Of a DNA stretch of 64,000 bases, positions 25,943 through 36,400 are shown piece by piece. Position numbers and translations under genes: made by a program. Within the stretch, counting starts at the first letter, position 1; the number at the start of each line of letters is the position of its first letter. The stretch spans positions 7,998,001-8,062,000 of the forward strand of contig NZ_CP108070.1 of assembly GCF_036178845.1 (NCBI RefSeq), written 5' to 3'. This stretch comes from Streptomyces sp. NBC_00271. GTDB lineage: Bacteria > Actinomycetota > Actinomycetes > Streptomycetales > Streptomycetaceae. The notes under the pieces were generated by a model, which saw only the letters and a list, made by a program, of their open reading frames with translations, was not told the DNA's origin and ran no database searches.

Positions 25943-26146
25943 TCAGAAGGTCTGGAGCGTCACCAGGGTGATCCGGCGGGCCTCGCCGTCGCCCTCGGTC
26001 TCGATGCGCACGCGCTGTCCCGGGCGCAGCAGCCTGAGGCCGCCGGCGTCGAACGCCGCGCCGTCGAAGGGCACCGGCGTGCCGTCGTCGAGCAGCACCT
26101 GTCCGCTACGGGTGTCGGGGTCGTACGTGTACGCGGTCGCCTGCAT
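25943..26146 (-). CDS. Small OB-fold, cold-shock-like protein
   Basis: This 67-residue protein reads MQATAYTYDPDTRSGQVLLD, then DGTPVPFDGAAFDAGGLRLL and RPGQRVRIETEGDGEARRIT. The alternating beta pattern and the GQVLLDDGTPVPF segment resemble a degenerate cold-shock OB fold, without the RNP1 and RNP2 aromatic motifs. Nucleic-acid binding is therefore uncertain. It may form a unit with cofC, which lies about 90 nt upstream on the same strand. Confidence 0.7.
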   Translation of the reverse strand: MQATAYTYDPDTRSGQVLLDDGTPVPFDGAAFDAGGLRLLRPGQRVRIETEGDGEARRITLVTLQTF

Positions 26147-26238
26147 GCCGAAAGCCTATCCAGCGCCGGTGTGCGCCGCCGGTGGGTCCGGCGGACCGGG
26201 CTTCGGCGAACGCCGGTTCACGCGGCGAGGGGGCGCGT

Positions 26239-26886
26239 TCAGGGGCCCGGTTGGCCCGGGATCAGGAGTTTCGCCGCCAGTGTGGCCGTGCGCGGGCCCA
26301 CTCCCAGGGCGAGGGCCGTGCGCAGATCGTCGCCGGTGTCCACGTCCTGGCGTACGGAATCCACCGCGGTGAGGAGGAGTTCCGTGGCTCCCGAGGCGCG
26401 ATGACGGGCTCGGGAATCGGTGCCGAAGGCGGGACGCAATTCCCGGCCGGGAGATGCGGCCAGCAGAGTGGTGCCGATTGCGGCCGCATCGGAGAGAAAA
26501 GCACGCGGGAATTCGGCGGCGGCGTCGAGTACCCGGGCCAATTCCAGGGGACGCAACGCGGGCAGATCGGCGTTCAGGGCGGCCACGGCGCATTCGGGAC
26601 TTCGGGAGCGTACGGCCGCCGTCCCGTGTGCCAGCGCGGCGTTCAGACCGCCGCCCGGCTCGTCCGGCACGATCCACGCCCCCAGCGCGGCCAGCTCCCG
26701 CCCGGCCAGCGCGTCGTCCGTGACGACCGCCACATCGCCGACCGCCGCGCAGGCCAGCGCGGCCGCCACGGTGTCCTGCGCGAAGGCGAGGGCGAGTCCG
26801 GGGCGCACCGCGTCGGCGGCGGTGTCCGAGAGCCTGCTCTTGGCCCGCGCCAAGGCTTTGAGGGGGATGACCAAGGTCCACTGCAC
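26239..26886 (-). CDS. cofC: 2-phospho-L-lactate / phosphoenolpyruvate guanylyltransferase
   Basis: This 215-residue nucleotidyltransferase has WTLVIPLKALARAKSRLSD at the N-terminus and the NTP-sugar-transferase-like NADLPALRPLEL metal-site region, then AFLSDAAAIGTTLLAASPGR and AFGTDSRARH. It activates the phospho-acid side chain of coenzyme F420 (FbiD in mycobacteria). GTG 26886 is preceded by GGAG. Confidence 0.9.
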   Translation of the reverse strand: MQWTLVIPLKALARAKSRLSDTAADAVRPGLALAFAQDTVAAALACAAVGDVAVVTDDALAGRELAALGAWIVPDEPGGGLNAALAHGTAAVRSRSPECAVAALNADLPALRPLELARVLDAAAEFPRAFLSDAAAIGTTLLAASPGRELRPAFGTDSRARHRASGATELLLTAVDSVRQDVDTGDDLRTALALGVGPRTATLAAKLLIPGQPGP

Positions 26887-27031
26887 GAGCGCTCCGTTCC
26901 TCCCTTGTCGCGCCCATTGTGACCCGGCACCCCTGGCGGTCCGGACGTCGGGGCGTACGGTGTTCTCGACAGACAGGCGGCCTGGGGCGACACTTGTGCG
27001 GCCCCCCAGGCCCTAAGAGGAAGGTGTCCGC

Positions 27032-27838
27032 GTGCCCCGCCGCAGAATCGGCTTCTGGTACCGCTTCGCAGCGGTCCTCTGCAAACCACCACTAGTGGTT
27101 CTGATCAAGCGGGACTGGCGCGGAATGGAGAACATTCCGGCTGAGGGCGGATTTATCACCGCGGTGAACCACAATTCGCATGTGGACCCGTTCGCGTATG
27201 CCCACTATCAGTACAACACCGGGCGTGTTCCGCGTTTCCTGGCCAAGGCCGGGCTTTTCAGGAAGGGATTCGTGGGGGCCGCGATGCGCGGCACCGGACA
27301 GATCCCCGTGTACCGCGAGAGCACCGACGCGCTGAGCGCGTTCCGGGCCGCGATCGACGCCGTGGAGCGCGGCGAGTGCGTCGCGTTCTACCCCGAGGGC
27401 ACCCTCACCCGCGACCCCGACGGCTGGCCGATGACCGGCAAGACCGGTGCCGCCCGGGTCGCCCTGCAGACCAAGTGTCCGGTGATTCCGGTCGCCCAGT
27501 GGGGTGCCAACGAACTGCTGCCGCCGTACGCCAAGAAGCCCAACCTTCTTCCGCGCAAGACCCACCACGTTCTCGCGGGCCCTCCGGTGGACCTGTCGCG
27601 TTTCTACGACAAGGAAATGAGCCCGGACCTCCTGAAGGAGGCCACCGAGGTCATCATGGCCGCCATCACCGCGCAGCTGGAGGAGCTCCGCGGCGAGAAG
27701 GCCCCTGAGACGCCCTACGACCCGCGCCAGGTACGGATCGAACAGCGCAGGCGTACCAGGGCCCAGGAGAAGGCTCAGGAGCGGGCACAGGCCCAGCAGC
27801 AGGCACAGGCACAGCAGGAAGAGGGGCAGAGCACGTGA
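27032..27838 (+). CDS. plsC: 1-acyl-sn-glycerol-3-phosphate acyltransferase
   Basis: This 268-residue PlsC-type acyltransferase makes phosphatidic acid. The NHxxxxD catalytic motif is NHNSHVD, the EGT substrate motif is FYPEGTLTRD, and block IV VPVAQWGANELLP-like VIPVAQWGANE is present. A basic, Gln/Ala-rich C-terminal tail (QERAQAQQQAQAQQEEG) is charged and probably disordered. GTG 27032 follows AGAGGAAGG. The stop overlaps the gpsA start (GTGA). Confidence 0.93.
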   Translation: MPRRRIGFWYRFAAVLCKPPLVVLIKRDWRGMENIPAEGGFITAVNHNSHVDPFAYAHYQYNTGRVPRFLAKAGLFRKGFVGAAMRGTGQIPVYRESTDALSAFRAAIDAVERGECVAFYPEGTLTRDPDGWPMTGKTGAARVALQTKCPVIPVAQWGANELLPPYAKKPNLLPRKTHHVLAGPPVDLSRFYDKEMSPDLLKEATEVIMAAITAQLEELRGEKAPETPYDPRQVRIEQRRRTRAQEKAQERAQAQQQAQAQQEEGQST

Positions 27839-28845
27839 GCAAGCCGGTCAAGGCGGCCGTCTTCGGGACCGGATCGTGGGGTACGGCCTTCGGCATGGTG
27901 CTCGCCGACGCGGGGTGCGAGGTCACCCTGTGGGCGCGGCGCGCCGAGCTCGTCGAGGCGGTCAACTCCACACGTACGAACCCGGACTACCTGCCGGGCG
28001 TCGAACTCCCCGAGAACCTGCGGGCGACGACCGACGCCGCCGAGGCCGCGCGTGACGCCGACTTCACCGTGCTCGCCGTGCCTTCGCAGACCCTGCGCGG
28101 GAACCTCGCCGAGTGGACGCCGCTGCTGGAGCCCGACACGGTCCTGGTCTCCCTCATGAAGGGCGTCGAACTCGGCTCCGCGATGCGGATGAGCGAGGTG
28201 ATCGAGGACGTCGCCAAGGTCGGCGCCGACCGTATCGCCGTGGTCACCGGACCGAACCTGGCCCGTGAGATCGCCGCCCGGATGCCGGCCGCCGCCGTGG
28301 TTGCCTGCACCTCCGAAGCGGTCGCCCAGCGCCTCCAGGCCGCCAGCCACAACCCTTACTTCCGCCCGTACACCAACACCGACGTGGTGGGCTGCGAGCT
28401 GGGCGGCGCGGTGAAGAACGTGATCGGTCTCGCCGTCGGCATCGCGGACGGCATGGGCCTGGGCGACAACGCCAAGGGCTCGCTCATCACGCGCGGACTC
28501 GCCGAGACCACCCGACTCGGCGTCGTCATGGGCGCCGACCCGCTGACCTTCTCCGGACTCGCGGGCCTCGGCGACCTGGTGGCCACCTGCTCCTCGCCGC
28601 TGTCGCGCAACCACACCTTCGGCACCAACCTCGGCAGGGGCATGACTCTCCAGGAGACCATCGCGGTCACCAAGCAGACCGCCGAGGGCGTCAAGTCCTG
28701 TGAGTCGGTGCTGGATCTGGCCCGCAGGCACGGCGTCGACATGCCCATCACCGAGACGGTCGTCGGCATCGTCCACGAGGGCAAGTCGCCGGTCGTCGCG
28801 GTCAAGGAGCTGATGGGGCGCAGCGCCAAGGCCGAGCGCCGCTGA
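27835..28845 (+). CDS. gpsA: Glycerol-3-phosphate dehydrogenase [NAD(P)+]
   Basis: This 336-residue enzyme makes sn-glycerol 3-phosphate for phospholipids. The dinucleotide motif FGTGSWGTAFG, the catalytic-Lys region GGAVKNVIGLAVGIADG, and TCSSPLSRNHTFG are present. The 4-nt overlap with plsC links precursor supply and acylation in one operon. Confidence 0.96.
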   Translation: MSKPVKAAVFGTGSWGTAFGMVLADAGCEVTLWARRAELVEAVNSTRTNPDYLPGVELPENLRATTDAAEAARDADFTVLAVPSQTLRGNLAEWTPLLEPDTVLVSLMKGVELGSAMRMSEVIEDVAKVGADRIAVVTGPNLAREIAARMPAAAVVACTSEAVAQRLQAASHNPYFRPYTNTDVVGCELGGAVKNVIGLAVGIADGMGLGDNAKGSLITRGLAETTRLGVVMGADPLTFSGLAGLGDLVATCSSPLSRNHTFGTNLGRGMTLQETIAVTKQTAEGVKSCESVLDLARRHGVDMPITETVVGIVHEGKSPVVAVKELMGRSAKAERR

Positions 28846-28944
28846 GGAGCGACGCCGCGGCGCCGGGAATCTACGCTCCGCAACGGCTCGTACGACGCTG
28901 AGCGACCACCCGTGCGACGTTGGACAACGGCCGCGGTGGGGCGC

Positions 28945-28973
28945 TGACTCAGCGCCGTACCAACGGGTACTCT
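28945..28973 (+). promoter_or_regulatory. ddl promoter
   Basis: TGACTC (28945-28950), 17 nt and TACTCT (28968-28973) precede the ddl ATG by nine bases, implying a very short leader. Confidence 0.5.
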
Positions 28974-28982
28974 CAACGCGAT

Positions 28983-30140
<1,158 letters not shown>

Positions 30141-30197
30141 ACCCGGGGCACCGGGGCTCCGCTCCAGGGCACACGCCCCCGCGCGCACGTGTGTACG

Positions 30198-30692
30198 TCA
30201 GTCGGCGATCCCTTCGGGGATCGCCTTCTTGATGGGCGCGGCCAGGTCGACGAGCGCGTTGGACCCGTCCCGCTGGACCCACTTCTTGGGCACGCTGACC
30301 TCGACGTACGCGCGCCGCAGGCTCGTGGTGAAGCGGTACGACCCGTCGTCCTGCTTCTCCATGAGCCAGCCGACGCCGTTCACCTCGCCGCTGAGCGCGT
30401 TCTGGTCGCTCATCTTCGCGGGTCGTTCGACACCGCAGCGCAGTATGATCGCCGGGCTTCCCCAGCCCGCGGTCAGCGCGGACCGGGGCTCGGGATCGTT
30501 CCGGTCGAGGCCGTCGATCTTCTTCGGCAGCACCTTGTCCAGGTTCTGACACAGCCCGGTGACCTTCGCCCCCGGGCTGGGAACCGCGGCCGATCCGCCG
30601 TCGTCTGCTGAGGAGCAGCCTGTGGCGGCGATCAACAGGGCGAGAACGGACAGCCCGAAGAGAGCGGTGTGCCGGTGACGGGAGAAGTTCAC
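30198..30692 (-). CDS. DUF3515 lipoprotein
   Basis: This 164-residue protein has a type II signal, LFGLSVLALLIAATGC, with the lipobox Cys near residue 26. The DUF3515 core follows (PSPGAKVTGLCQNLDKVLPK, then WGSPAIILRCGVERPAK and FTTSLRRAYVEVSVPKKWV), with a conserved Cys pair. It is an actinobacterial membrane-anchored family of unknown function, commonly next to thiL and ddl. The GTG start is at 30692. Confidence 0.88.
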   Translation of the reverse strand: MNFSRHRHTALFGLSVLALLIAATGCSSADDGGSAAVPSPGAKVTGLCQNLDKVLPKKIDGLDRNDPEPRSALTAGWGSPAIILRCGVERPAKMSDQNALSGEVNGVGWLMEKQDDGSYRFTTSLRRAYVEVSVPKKWVQRDGSNALVDLAAPIKKAIPEGIAD

Positions 30693-30712
30693 CGGCCAAG
30701 GGTAGACGGGGG

Positions 30713-30946
30713 CTAGAGGTGCACCACCGGGCAGGTCAGGGTACGGGTGATGCCGTCCACTTGCTGGACTTTCGCGACCACCATGCGGCCGAGTTCGTCG
30801 ACCGTGTCGGCCTGGGCGCGCACGATCACGTCGTACGGTCCTGTCACGTCCTCGGCCTGGATCACCCCCGGGATCTTGCTGATCGTCTCGGCGACGGTCG
30901 ACGCTTTGCCGACCTCCGTCTGGATCAGGATGTACGCCTGTACCAC
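30713..30946 (-). CDS. Stand-alone Lrp/AsnC ligand-binding (RAM) domain protein
   Basis: This 77-residue protein is a single RAM domain: VQAYILIQTEVGKASTVAET, then AEDVTGPYDVIVRAQADTVD and VDGITRTLTCPVVHL. It lacks the DNA-binding half of Lrp, so it probably forms ligand-binding oligomers or modulates a full-length Lrp. GTG 30946 follows GGAGG at 4 nt; longer frames upstream are not coding. It is just upstream of the DUF3515 gene on the same strand. Confidence 0.9.
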   Translation of the reverse strand: MVQAYILIQTEVGKASTVAETISKIPGVIQAEDVTGPYDVIVRAQADTVDELGRMVVAKVQQVDGITRTLTCPVVHL

Positions 30947-31152
30947 GGAACCTCCAGGGCGGCCACGAGGATCATGTGGGGAAAAGGAACGCCACGGTAT
31001 CGCGTCGCCGCTCGCCACGGGGAGACCCGCGGTGGCTGGGGCTTGCGCGCCGGGGTGCACGGACTGCACAAGTTGACGGTCAACTCGACCGTACCGAGTA
31101 CAGAGACGGCTCGCGACCGGGCACCGGTAGCGGCAGAGGGAGCAGTACGATC

Positions 31153-32118
31153 ATGAAGGGCACCGTGGGCGAGTTGGGGGAGTTCGGGCTCATCAAGGAG
31201 CTCACTTCGCGTCTCACCACCACCCCGGCGGTCCGGGTCGGTCCCGGCGACGACGCCGCGGTGGTGGCCGCGCCCGACCGCAGAGTAGTGGCGAGCACCG
31301 ACATCCTCCTGGAGGGGCGGCACTTCCGCCGTGACTGGTCCACGGCGTACGACGTCGGGCGCAAGGCGGCCGCGCAGAACCTCGCGGACATCGCCGCGAT
31401 GGGCGCCGTACCGACCGCGCTGCTGCTCGGTCTCGTCGTCCCGGCCGAACTCCCCGCCACCTGGCCCTCCGAGATGATGGACGGGCTGCGCGACGAGTGC
31501 CAGGTCGCGGGCGCGTCCGTGGTCGGCGGCGATGTCGTGCGCGGCGACACCATCATGATCTCGATCACCGCGCTCGGCGATCTGCGCAACCACGAGCCGG
31601 TCACCCGGGGCGGCGCCCAGCCCGGCGACGTGATCGCCGTGACGGGCTGGCTGGGCTGGTCCGCGGCCGGGCACGCGGTGCTCTCCCGCGGCTTCCGCTC
31701 ACCGCGCGCCTTCGTCGAGGCCCACCGCCGCCCCGAACCGCCGTACCACGCGGGCCCCGCCGCCGCCGGGCTCGGCGCGACGGCGATGTGCGACGTGAGC
31801 GACGGGCTGATCGCCGACCTGGGTCACATCGCCGAGGCGAGCAAGGTGCGCATCGACATCCGTTCGGGCGCGATCGACATCCCCTCCCAGATGAACGACA
31901 TCGGCCAGGCCGTCGGCGTCGACCCCATCCAGTGGGTGCTGACCGGCGGGGAGGACCACGCGATCGTGGCGGCCTTCCCGCCGGACGTGAAGCTGCCCGC
32001 GCGCTGGAAGGTGATCGGCGAGGTCCTCAACCCCTCGGCGCTGCCCCAGGTCACGGTGGACGGCGCGCCCTGGACCAGCAAGGGCGGTTGGGACCACTTC
32101 GGGGACATCGAGACGTAG
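31153..32118 (+). CDS. thiL: Thiamine-monophosphate kinase
   Basis: This 321-residue PurM-fold kinase makes thiamine diphosphate. Motifs FGLIKELTSRL, VGPGDDAAVV, STDILLEGRHFRRDW and VVGGDVVRGD are present. ATG 31153 follows GAGGGAGC. It is divergent from the RAM-domain gene and convergent with the monooxygenase, only 12 nt away. Confidence 0.95.
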   Translation: MKGTVGELGEFGLIKELTSRLTTTPAVRVGPGDDAAVVAAPDRRVVASTDILLEGRHFRRDWSTAYDVGRKAAAQNLADIAAMGAVPTALLLGLVVPAELPATWPSEMMDGLRDECQVAGASVVGGDVVRGDTIMISITALGDLRNHEPVTRGGAQPGDVIAVTGWLGWSAAGHAVLSRGFRSPRAFVEAHRRPEPPYHAGPAAAGLGATAMCDVSDGLIADLGHIAEASKVRIDIRSGAIDIPSQMNDIGQAVGVDPIQWVLTGGEDHAIVAAFPPDVKLPARWKVIGEVLNPSALPQVTVDGAPWTSKGGWDHFGDIET

Positions 32119-32130
32119 CCGCCCATCCCG

Positions 32131-33387
32131 TCAGGCGGGGTATTCGCGGAGTTTGATGCCGGTGGCCGCCTTCTCGGTGAGCTTCTTGAAGAAGCCCGCC
32201 AGGAGGCGGGAGCTGAGCAGCCGGTACGCGCGGTCCCGGCTGCGGATCCGCCGCTCGGTCGGCGGCGCGAAGAACGGCCCCGCGTTGCCCGAGATCTTCT
32301 GGCAGCCCTTGGCGAAGTCCCGGACGCGGGTCTCGTACTCGGCGAAGGCGGTGCGGTGGTCGCCGCCCGCGAGGGCCAGCTCGCCGGCCAGGACGTACGC
32401 GCCCACGATCGCCACTCCGGTGCCCATGCCGCCCATCGTGGCCCCGTACCCGGCGTCCCCGAGCAGCACCACGCGCCCCTGGGTGAGCCGTTCGACATGG
32501 ATCTGGGCGATCGCGTCGAAGTACAGGTCGTCGGCCCGCTCCAGGGCCTTGAGGACCCCCGGGGTCTCCCAGCCCATCCCCGCGAACCGTTCCGCCAGGA
32601 TCCGCTTCTGCGCGGCCACGTCACGGCGGTCGAACTCCAGCTTCTCGGACCGGAAGACGAGCAGCGCGCCCGCCCGGTCCGGGTCGCCGTCGTAGTTGCC
32701 GACGGCCACCGCCCGCCCCGGCTCGCTGTACAGCCGCCCGGTGCGGTCGAGCCCCAGGTCGTTGGGGACGCCGAAGGCCGCCACGTAGTGGTCGAGGAAG
32801 CGCAGGTGGCGGGACTCCTCACCGAAGACGAGCCGACGGGTGAGGGAATGCAGTCCGTCGGCGCCCACGACGAGGTCGAAGCGGCGCGGGACGCCGCGCT
32901 CGAAGGTCACGTCGACGCCTTCCGGGGTCTCGGTGAGGGTGGCGATCGAGTCCCCGAAGACGTACTCCACCCTGTCCTTGGTGCGTTCGTACATGATCCG
33001 CGCCAGCTCACCGCGGAAGATCTCCACGTCGCCGCTCATCATCTCGGCCGGCAGGTCCACGCGCGGGGTGCCGTCGGCGTCGACGACGCTCTGCCGGCCC
33101 ATGTGTGTCTGATGGGCGTGGATCTCGTCCCAGATGCCCATGGCGGTCAGGACGGTCCGGTGGACGTGCCCCCGGAAGTCGACCGCGAATCCGCCGGGCC
33201 GCAGGTCGGGTGCCTTCTCGACGACGGTGACGCGGGCGCCGTACCGAATCAGGTTCAGGGCGAGGGCGGGACCCGCGACGCTGGCGCCGGAGACGAGGAC
33301 GTGGAGGTGGGCGAGTTTTCCCGCCGGGTTCTGCGCCGGGTTCTCCGCCGTGTTCCGTGGCGTGTTCTGTGTCGGGTTCGTCGTCAT
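32131..33387 (-). CDS. FAD-dependent aromatic-hydroxylase-like monooxygenase
   Basis: This 418-residue PHBH-fold flavoprotein has the N-terminal FAD motif VLVSGASVAGPALALNLIRY (near residue 30), the DG motif LVVGADGLHSLTRR and the GD motif VVLLGDAGYGATMGGMGTGV. A Thr/Asn/Pro-repeat N-terminus (NTPRNTAENPAQNPAG) precedes the fold. Family members hydroxylate aromatic or polyketide substrates or inactivate antibiotics such as tetracyclines and rifamycins; the substrate here is unknown. It lies downstream of the SARP gene, 82 nt away and on the same strand, so the regulator may control it. This pair interrupts the usual thiL-rpmB neighbourhood. Confidence 0.88.
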   Translation of the reverse strand: MTTNPTQNTPRNTAENPAQNPAGKLAHLHVLVSGASVAGPALALNLIRYGARVTVVEKAPDLRPGGFAVDFRGHVHRTVLTAMGIWDEIHAHQTHMGRQSVVDADGTPRVDLPAEMMSGDVEIFRGELARIMYERTKDRVEYVFGDSIATLTETPEGVDVTFERGVPRRFDLVVGADGLHSLTRRLVFGEESRHLRFLDHYVAAFGVPNDLGLDRTGRLYSEPGRAVAVGNYDGDPDRAGALLVFRSEKLEFDRRDVAAQKRILAERFAGMGWETPGVLKALERADDLYFDAIAQIHVERLTQGRVVLLGDAGYGATMGGMGTGVAIVGAYVLAGELALAGGDHRTAFAEYETRVRDFAKGCQKISGNAGPFFAPPTERRIRSRDRAYRLLSSRLLAGFFKKLTEKAATGIKLREYPA

Positions 33388-33469
33388 GGGCAGGAGCTTC
33401 GCGGGAGGCGCTGACCGTGTTCCTACCGTTCGCTGACCGTGCGCCTGACCGCCGGTCGGCACCGCCGTC

Positions 33470-36400
33470 CTAGTCGGTGGTGAGCGCCGCCGCCCCGAGC
33501 ACTCGCCCCTGCTCAAAGGCCTTTTCGTACGCTTCGGGGGACAGCTTTTCGCGGATGCCCCGCTCATTGCGTACGGCTTCGGGGTCGCCCCGCAGTGCCG
33601 CCCCGCGCAGGCCGACCGCGGCGCCCAGCAGGACGGCGGCGCGCTCGGGGGAGTCGGCGAGGGCGGCCAACGCCTCCGCGGACTCGGCGAGTTCCAGTAC
33701 TCCGGGACTCTCGACGGCGAGGCCGGCCGCCTGGCGGGCCCAGTCACGCGCCTCGTCGAGGCGCCCCTCCGTGGCCGCGGAGCGGCCAAGACCGATGAGG
33801 ATGCGCACGGTCTCCCCGATGCTGAACCAGTTGGCGGCGCAGGCCTCCAGGGCGCTTTCGTAGCGCACGCGCGCGTGGCCGGTGTCTCCCGCGAGCCGAG
33901 CCGCGTCGCCCAGGCCCCGCAGGGCACCCGCCACCTTGTCGGTGAGGCCCACGGTGCGGGCCAGCGTCAGGGCCTGGCCGAAGTGCTCCCTCGCCTCGAC
34001 CAGTTCCCCCTGGTGCAGCAGCACGGTCGCACGGGTGCGCAGGAGGTCCGAGGTCTCCTCGGGAGCGGCCAACTCCCTGACGTACGAGAGCCCTTCGTCG
34101 AGCAGTGCGAGAGCGCGCCGGTGTTCCCCGCGCCAGTCGGCGAACATGCCCAGCGGTTCGAGGCAGTTCGCCATGCCCCAGCGGTCCCCGGTCGCGCGAA
34201 AGCCCGCCAGAGACCGTGCGAACGACTCCTCGGACGCCGTCGGACGCCCGGCGAACTGCTCCTGGAAGCCGAGGCCGACATCAAGAAGAGCCCGCCCCCA
34301 CGCGTCGCTCCCGACCTGCACGCGCACCCGGTCGTTCGCGGCGGGGCGCGGCCCGCCCGCCACCGACCACAGCACCACGGTGAAGGGCAGCCGCAGGGGT
34401 CGGCTCATCCCGGCCAGTATTTCCTCGACACGGGCCAGGCGCCGCTGGTCGGCCGGATTGCCGCTCTCACCCGAGAGCGCGTTGATCACGCACAGGACGT
34501 ACTCCTCCGCGAGACCCGCGGGCGGCTCGGCGCCCACGGCCGCGAGCAGTTCCCGGGCCGTGGCCGCCTGCTCTCCGTAGAGACCGCGCAACCGCCAGAA
34601 CCAGGAGAGCTCGGCCATCAGCCGCAGGGCCTTCTCCCGGTCGGCGCGCACGAGATGACGCAAGGCCGCGTCCAGGTTGCCGTGCTCGGCGGTCAGCCGG
34701 TCCAGCCAGGGCAACTGGCCATCGCCGCGCAGGAGCGGCTCCGCCCGTTCGGCCAGCCGCAGGTAGTACGCGGCGTGGGCGTCCCGCAACCGCTGCTGCT
34801 CGCCCGCGCGGACGAGGTGCTCGGCGCCGAACGCGCGGATGGTCTGCAGCATCCGGTAGCGCCCCTCGGTGACCTCCAGGAACGACTTCTCCGTCAGGGA
34901 GGCCAGCAGGCCTTCCGGAAAGGGCGTCCCGCACACCGCCTCGACCGCCTCGACCGTCGCGCCCCCGGAGAACACGGTCAGCCGTCGCGCCAGCTCCCGC
35001 TCCTCCTCGTCCAGCAGCTCCCAGCTCCACTCCACGACGGCACGGAGGGTGCGGTGCCGGGGTGCCTTGGTGCGGTCACCCCGGGACAGCAGCCGGAAGC
35101 GGTCGTCCCCGACGTGCTCGGTGAGGCGGTCGGCCAGTTCGTCCGGGGTCAGCGTCCGCAGCCGCGCCGCCGCCAGCTCGATCGCCAGCGGCAGCCCGTC
35201 CAGGGCGGCGCAGATGTCCGACACGCGCGCGTGCCCCGCGAAGCCGGGGCGCACGGCGCCCGCCCGGTCCAGGAACAGGCGCGCGGCCGGCTCCGCCGAC
35301 AGCGGTGGCACCGGGCACAGCACCTCACCGGTGATCCCCAGCGACTCACGGCTCGTGGCGAGGATCCGCACACCCGGGCAGGCGCCGAGGAGCAGCCCCG
35401 TGATCCATGCCACGTCCTCGACCAGATGCTCGCAGTTGTCCAGGACGAGCAGCAGCTCGCGGTTCTCCAGGGCGGCGAGGAGGCGGTCGGTGGTGTCCCC
35501 CGAGGGGGTGCGGAAACCTTCACGCAGACCGAGGGCGGTGAGCAGGGCGTAGGGGAGCTGGGAGGGGTCGGTGAGAGGGGCGAGCTCGACAAGGCAAACG
35601 GGTGCGTAAGCGTTTACGCAATCGGTTGCGCGAGCGTTTGCGTCGACGCGCGCGTCCGCGTTCGCATGGGCGAGCTCGATCGCCAGGCGGGTCTTGCCCG
35701 CTCCGCCCGGCCCGGTGAGGGTGACCAGGCGCTCCTGGGTGAGCAGAGCGCCGATGCGTGCGAGTTCGTCGTCGCGCCCGACGAAGCGGGTCAGCTGGGC
35801 GGGCAGCCGACGGTGGGCGGGGCCCGCGTCCCGGAGCAGTTCCAGGTGGAGGGCGGAAAGATCGGGCGAGGGGTCGGCGCCCAGTTCCTCGGCGAGCGTG
35901 CGTCGCGCCTCCTCGTACACCGTCAGTGCCTCGGCGGCCCGGCCGCTCGCGTGCAGGGCCCGCATCAGCTGTCCGTACAGCCGCTCGCTCAATGGATGCG
36001 CGGCGAGTAGTTCCCGCAGCTCCGGGACGAGTGCGGGGGCGCCGCCGAGCGCGAGGTCCGCGTCGATCAGGTCCTGTGAGGCACCGAGCCTCAGCTCTTC
36101 GAGGCGGGTCACCTGGGCGTGCGCGCCGGGGAGGTCGGCCAGGGCCGGGCCGCGCCACAGGGTGAGCGCCTCCCGGAGCAAGGCCGCTGCTCGGGAGTGG
36201 TCGCCCTGGGTGAGGGCCGCGGTTCCGTCGCGGGAGAGCCGTTCGAAACGGTGGGAGTCGACGGCGTCGGGGGAGACGACGATGCGGTAACCGGTGGGGT
36301 CGGCCTCGATCCGGGTGTCGGGGCCGAGTCGCCTGCGCAGCCGGGAGACCTGGGACTGGAGGGCGTTGGCGGCCCCGGCCGGCGGATCGGCGCCGTACAG

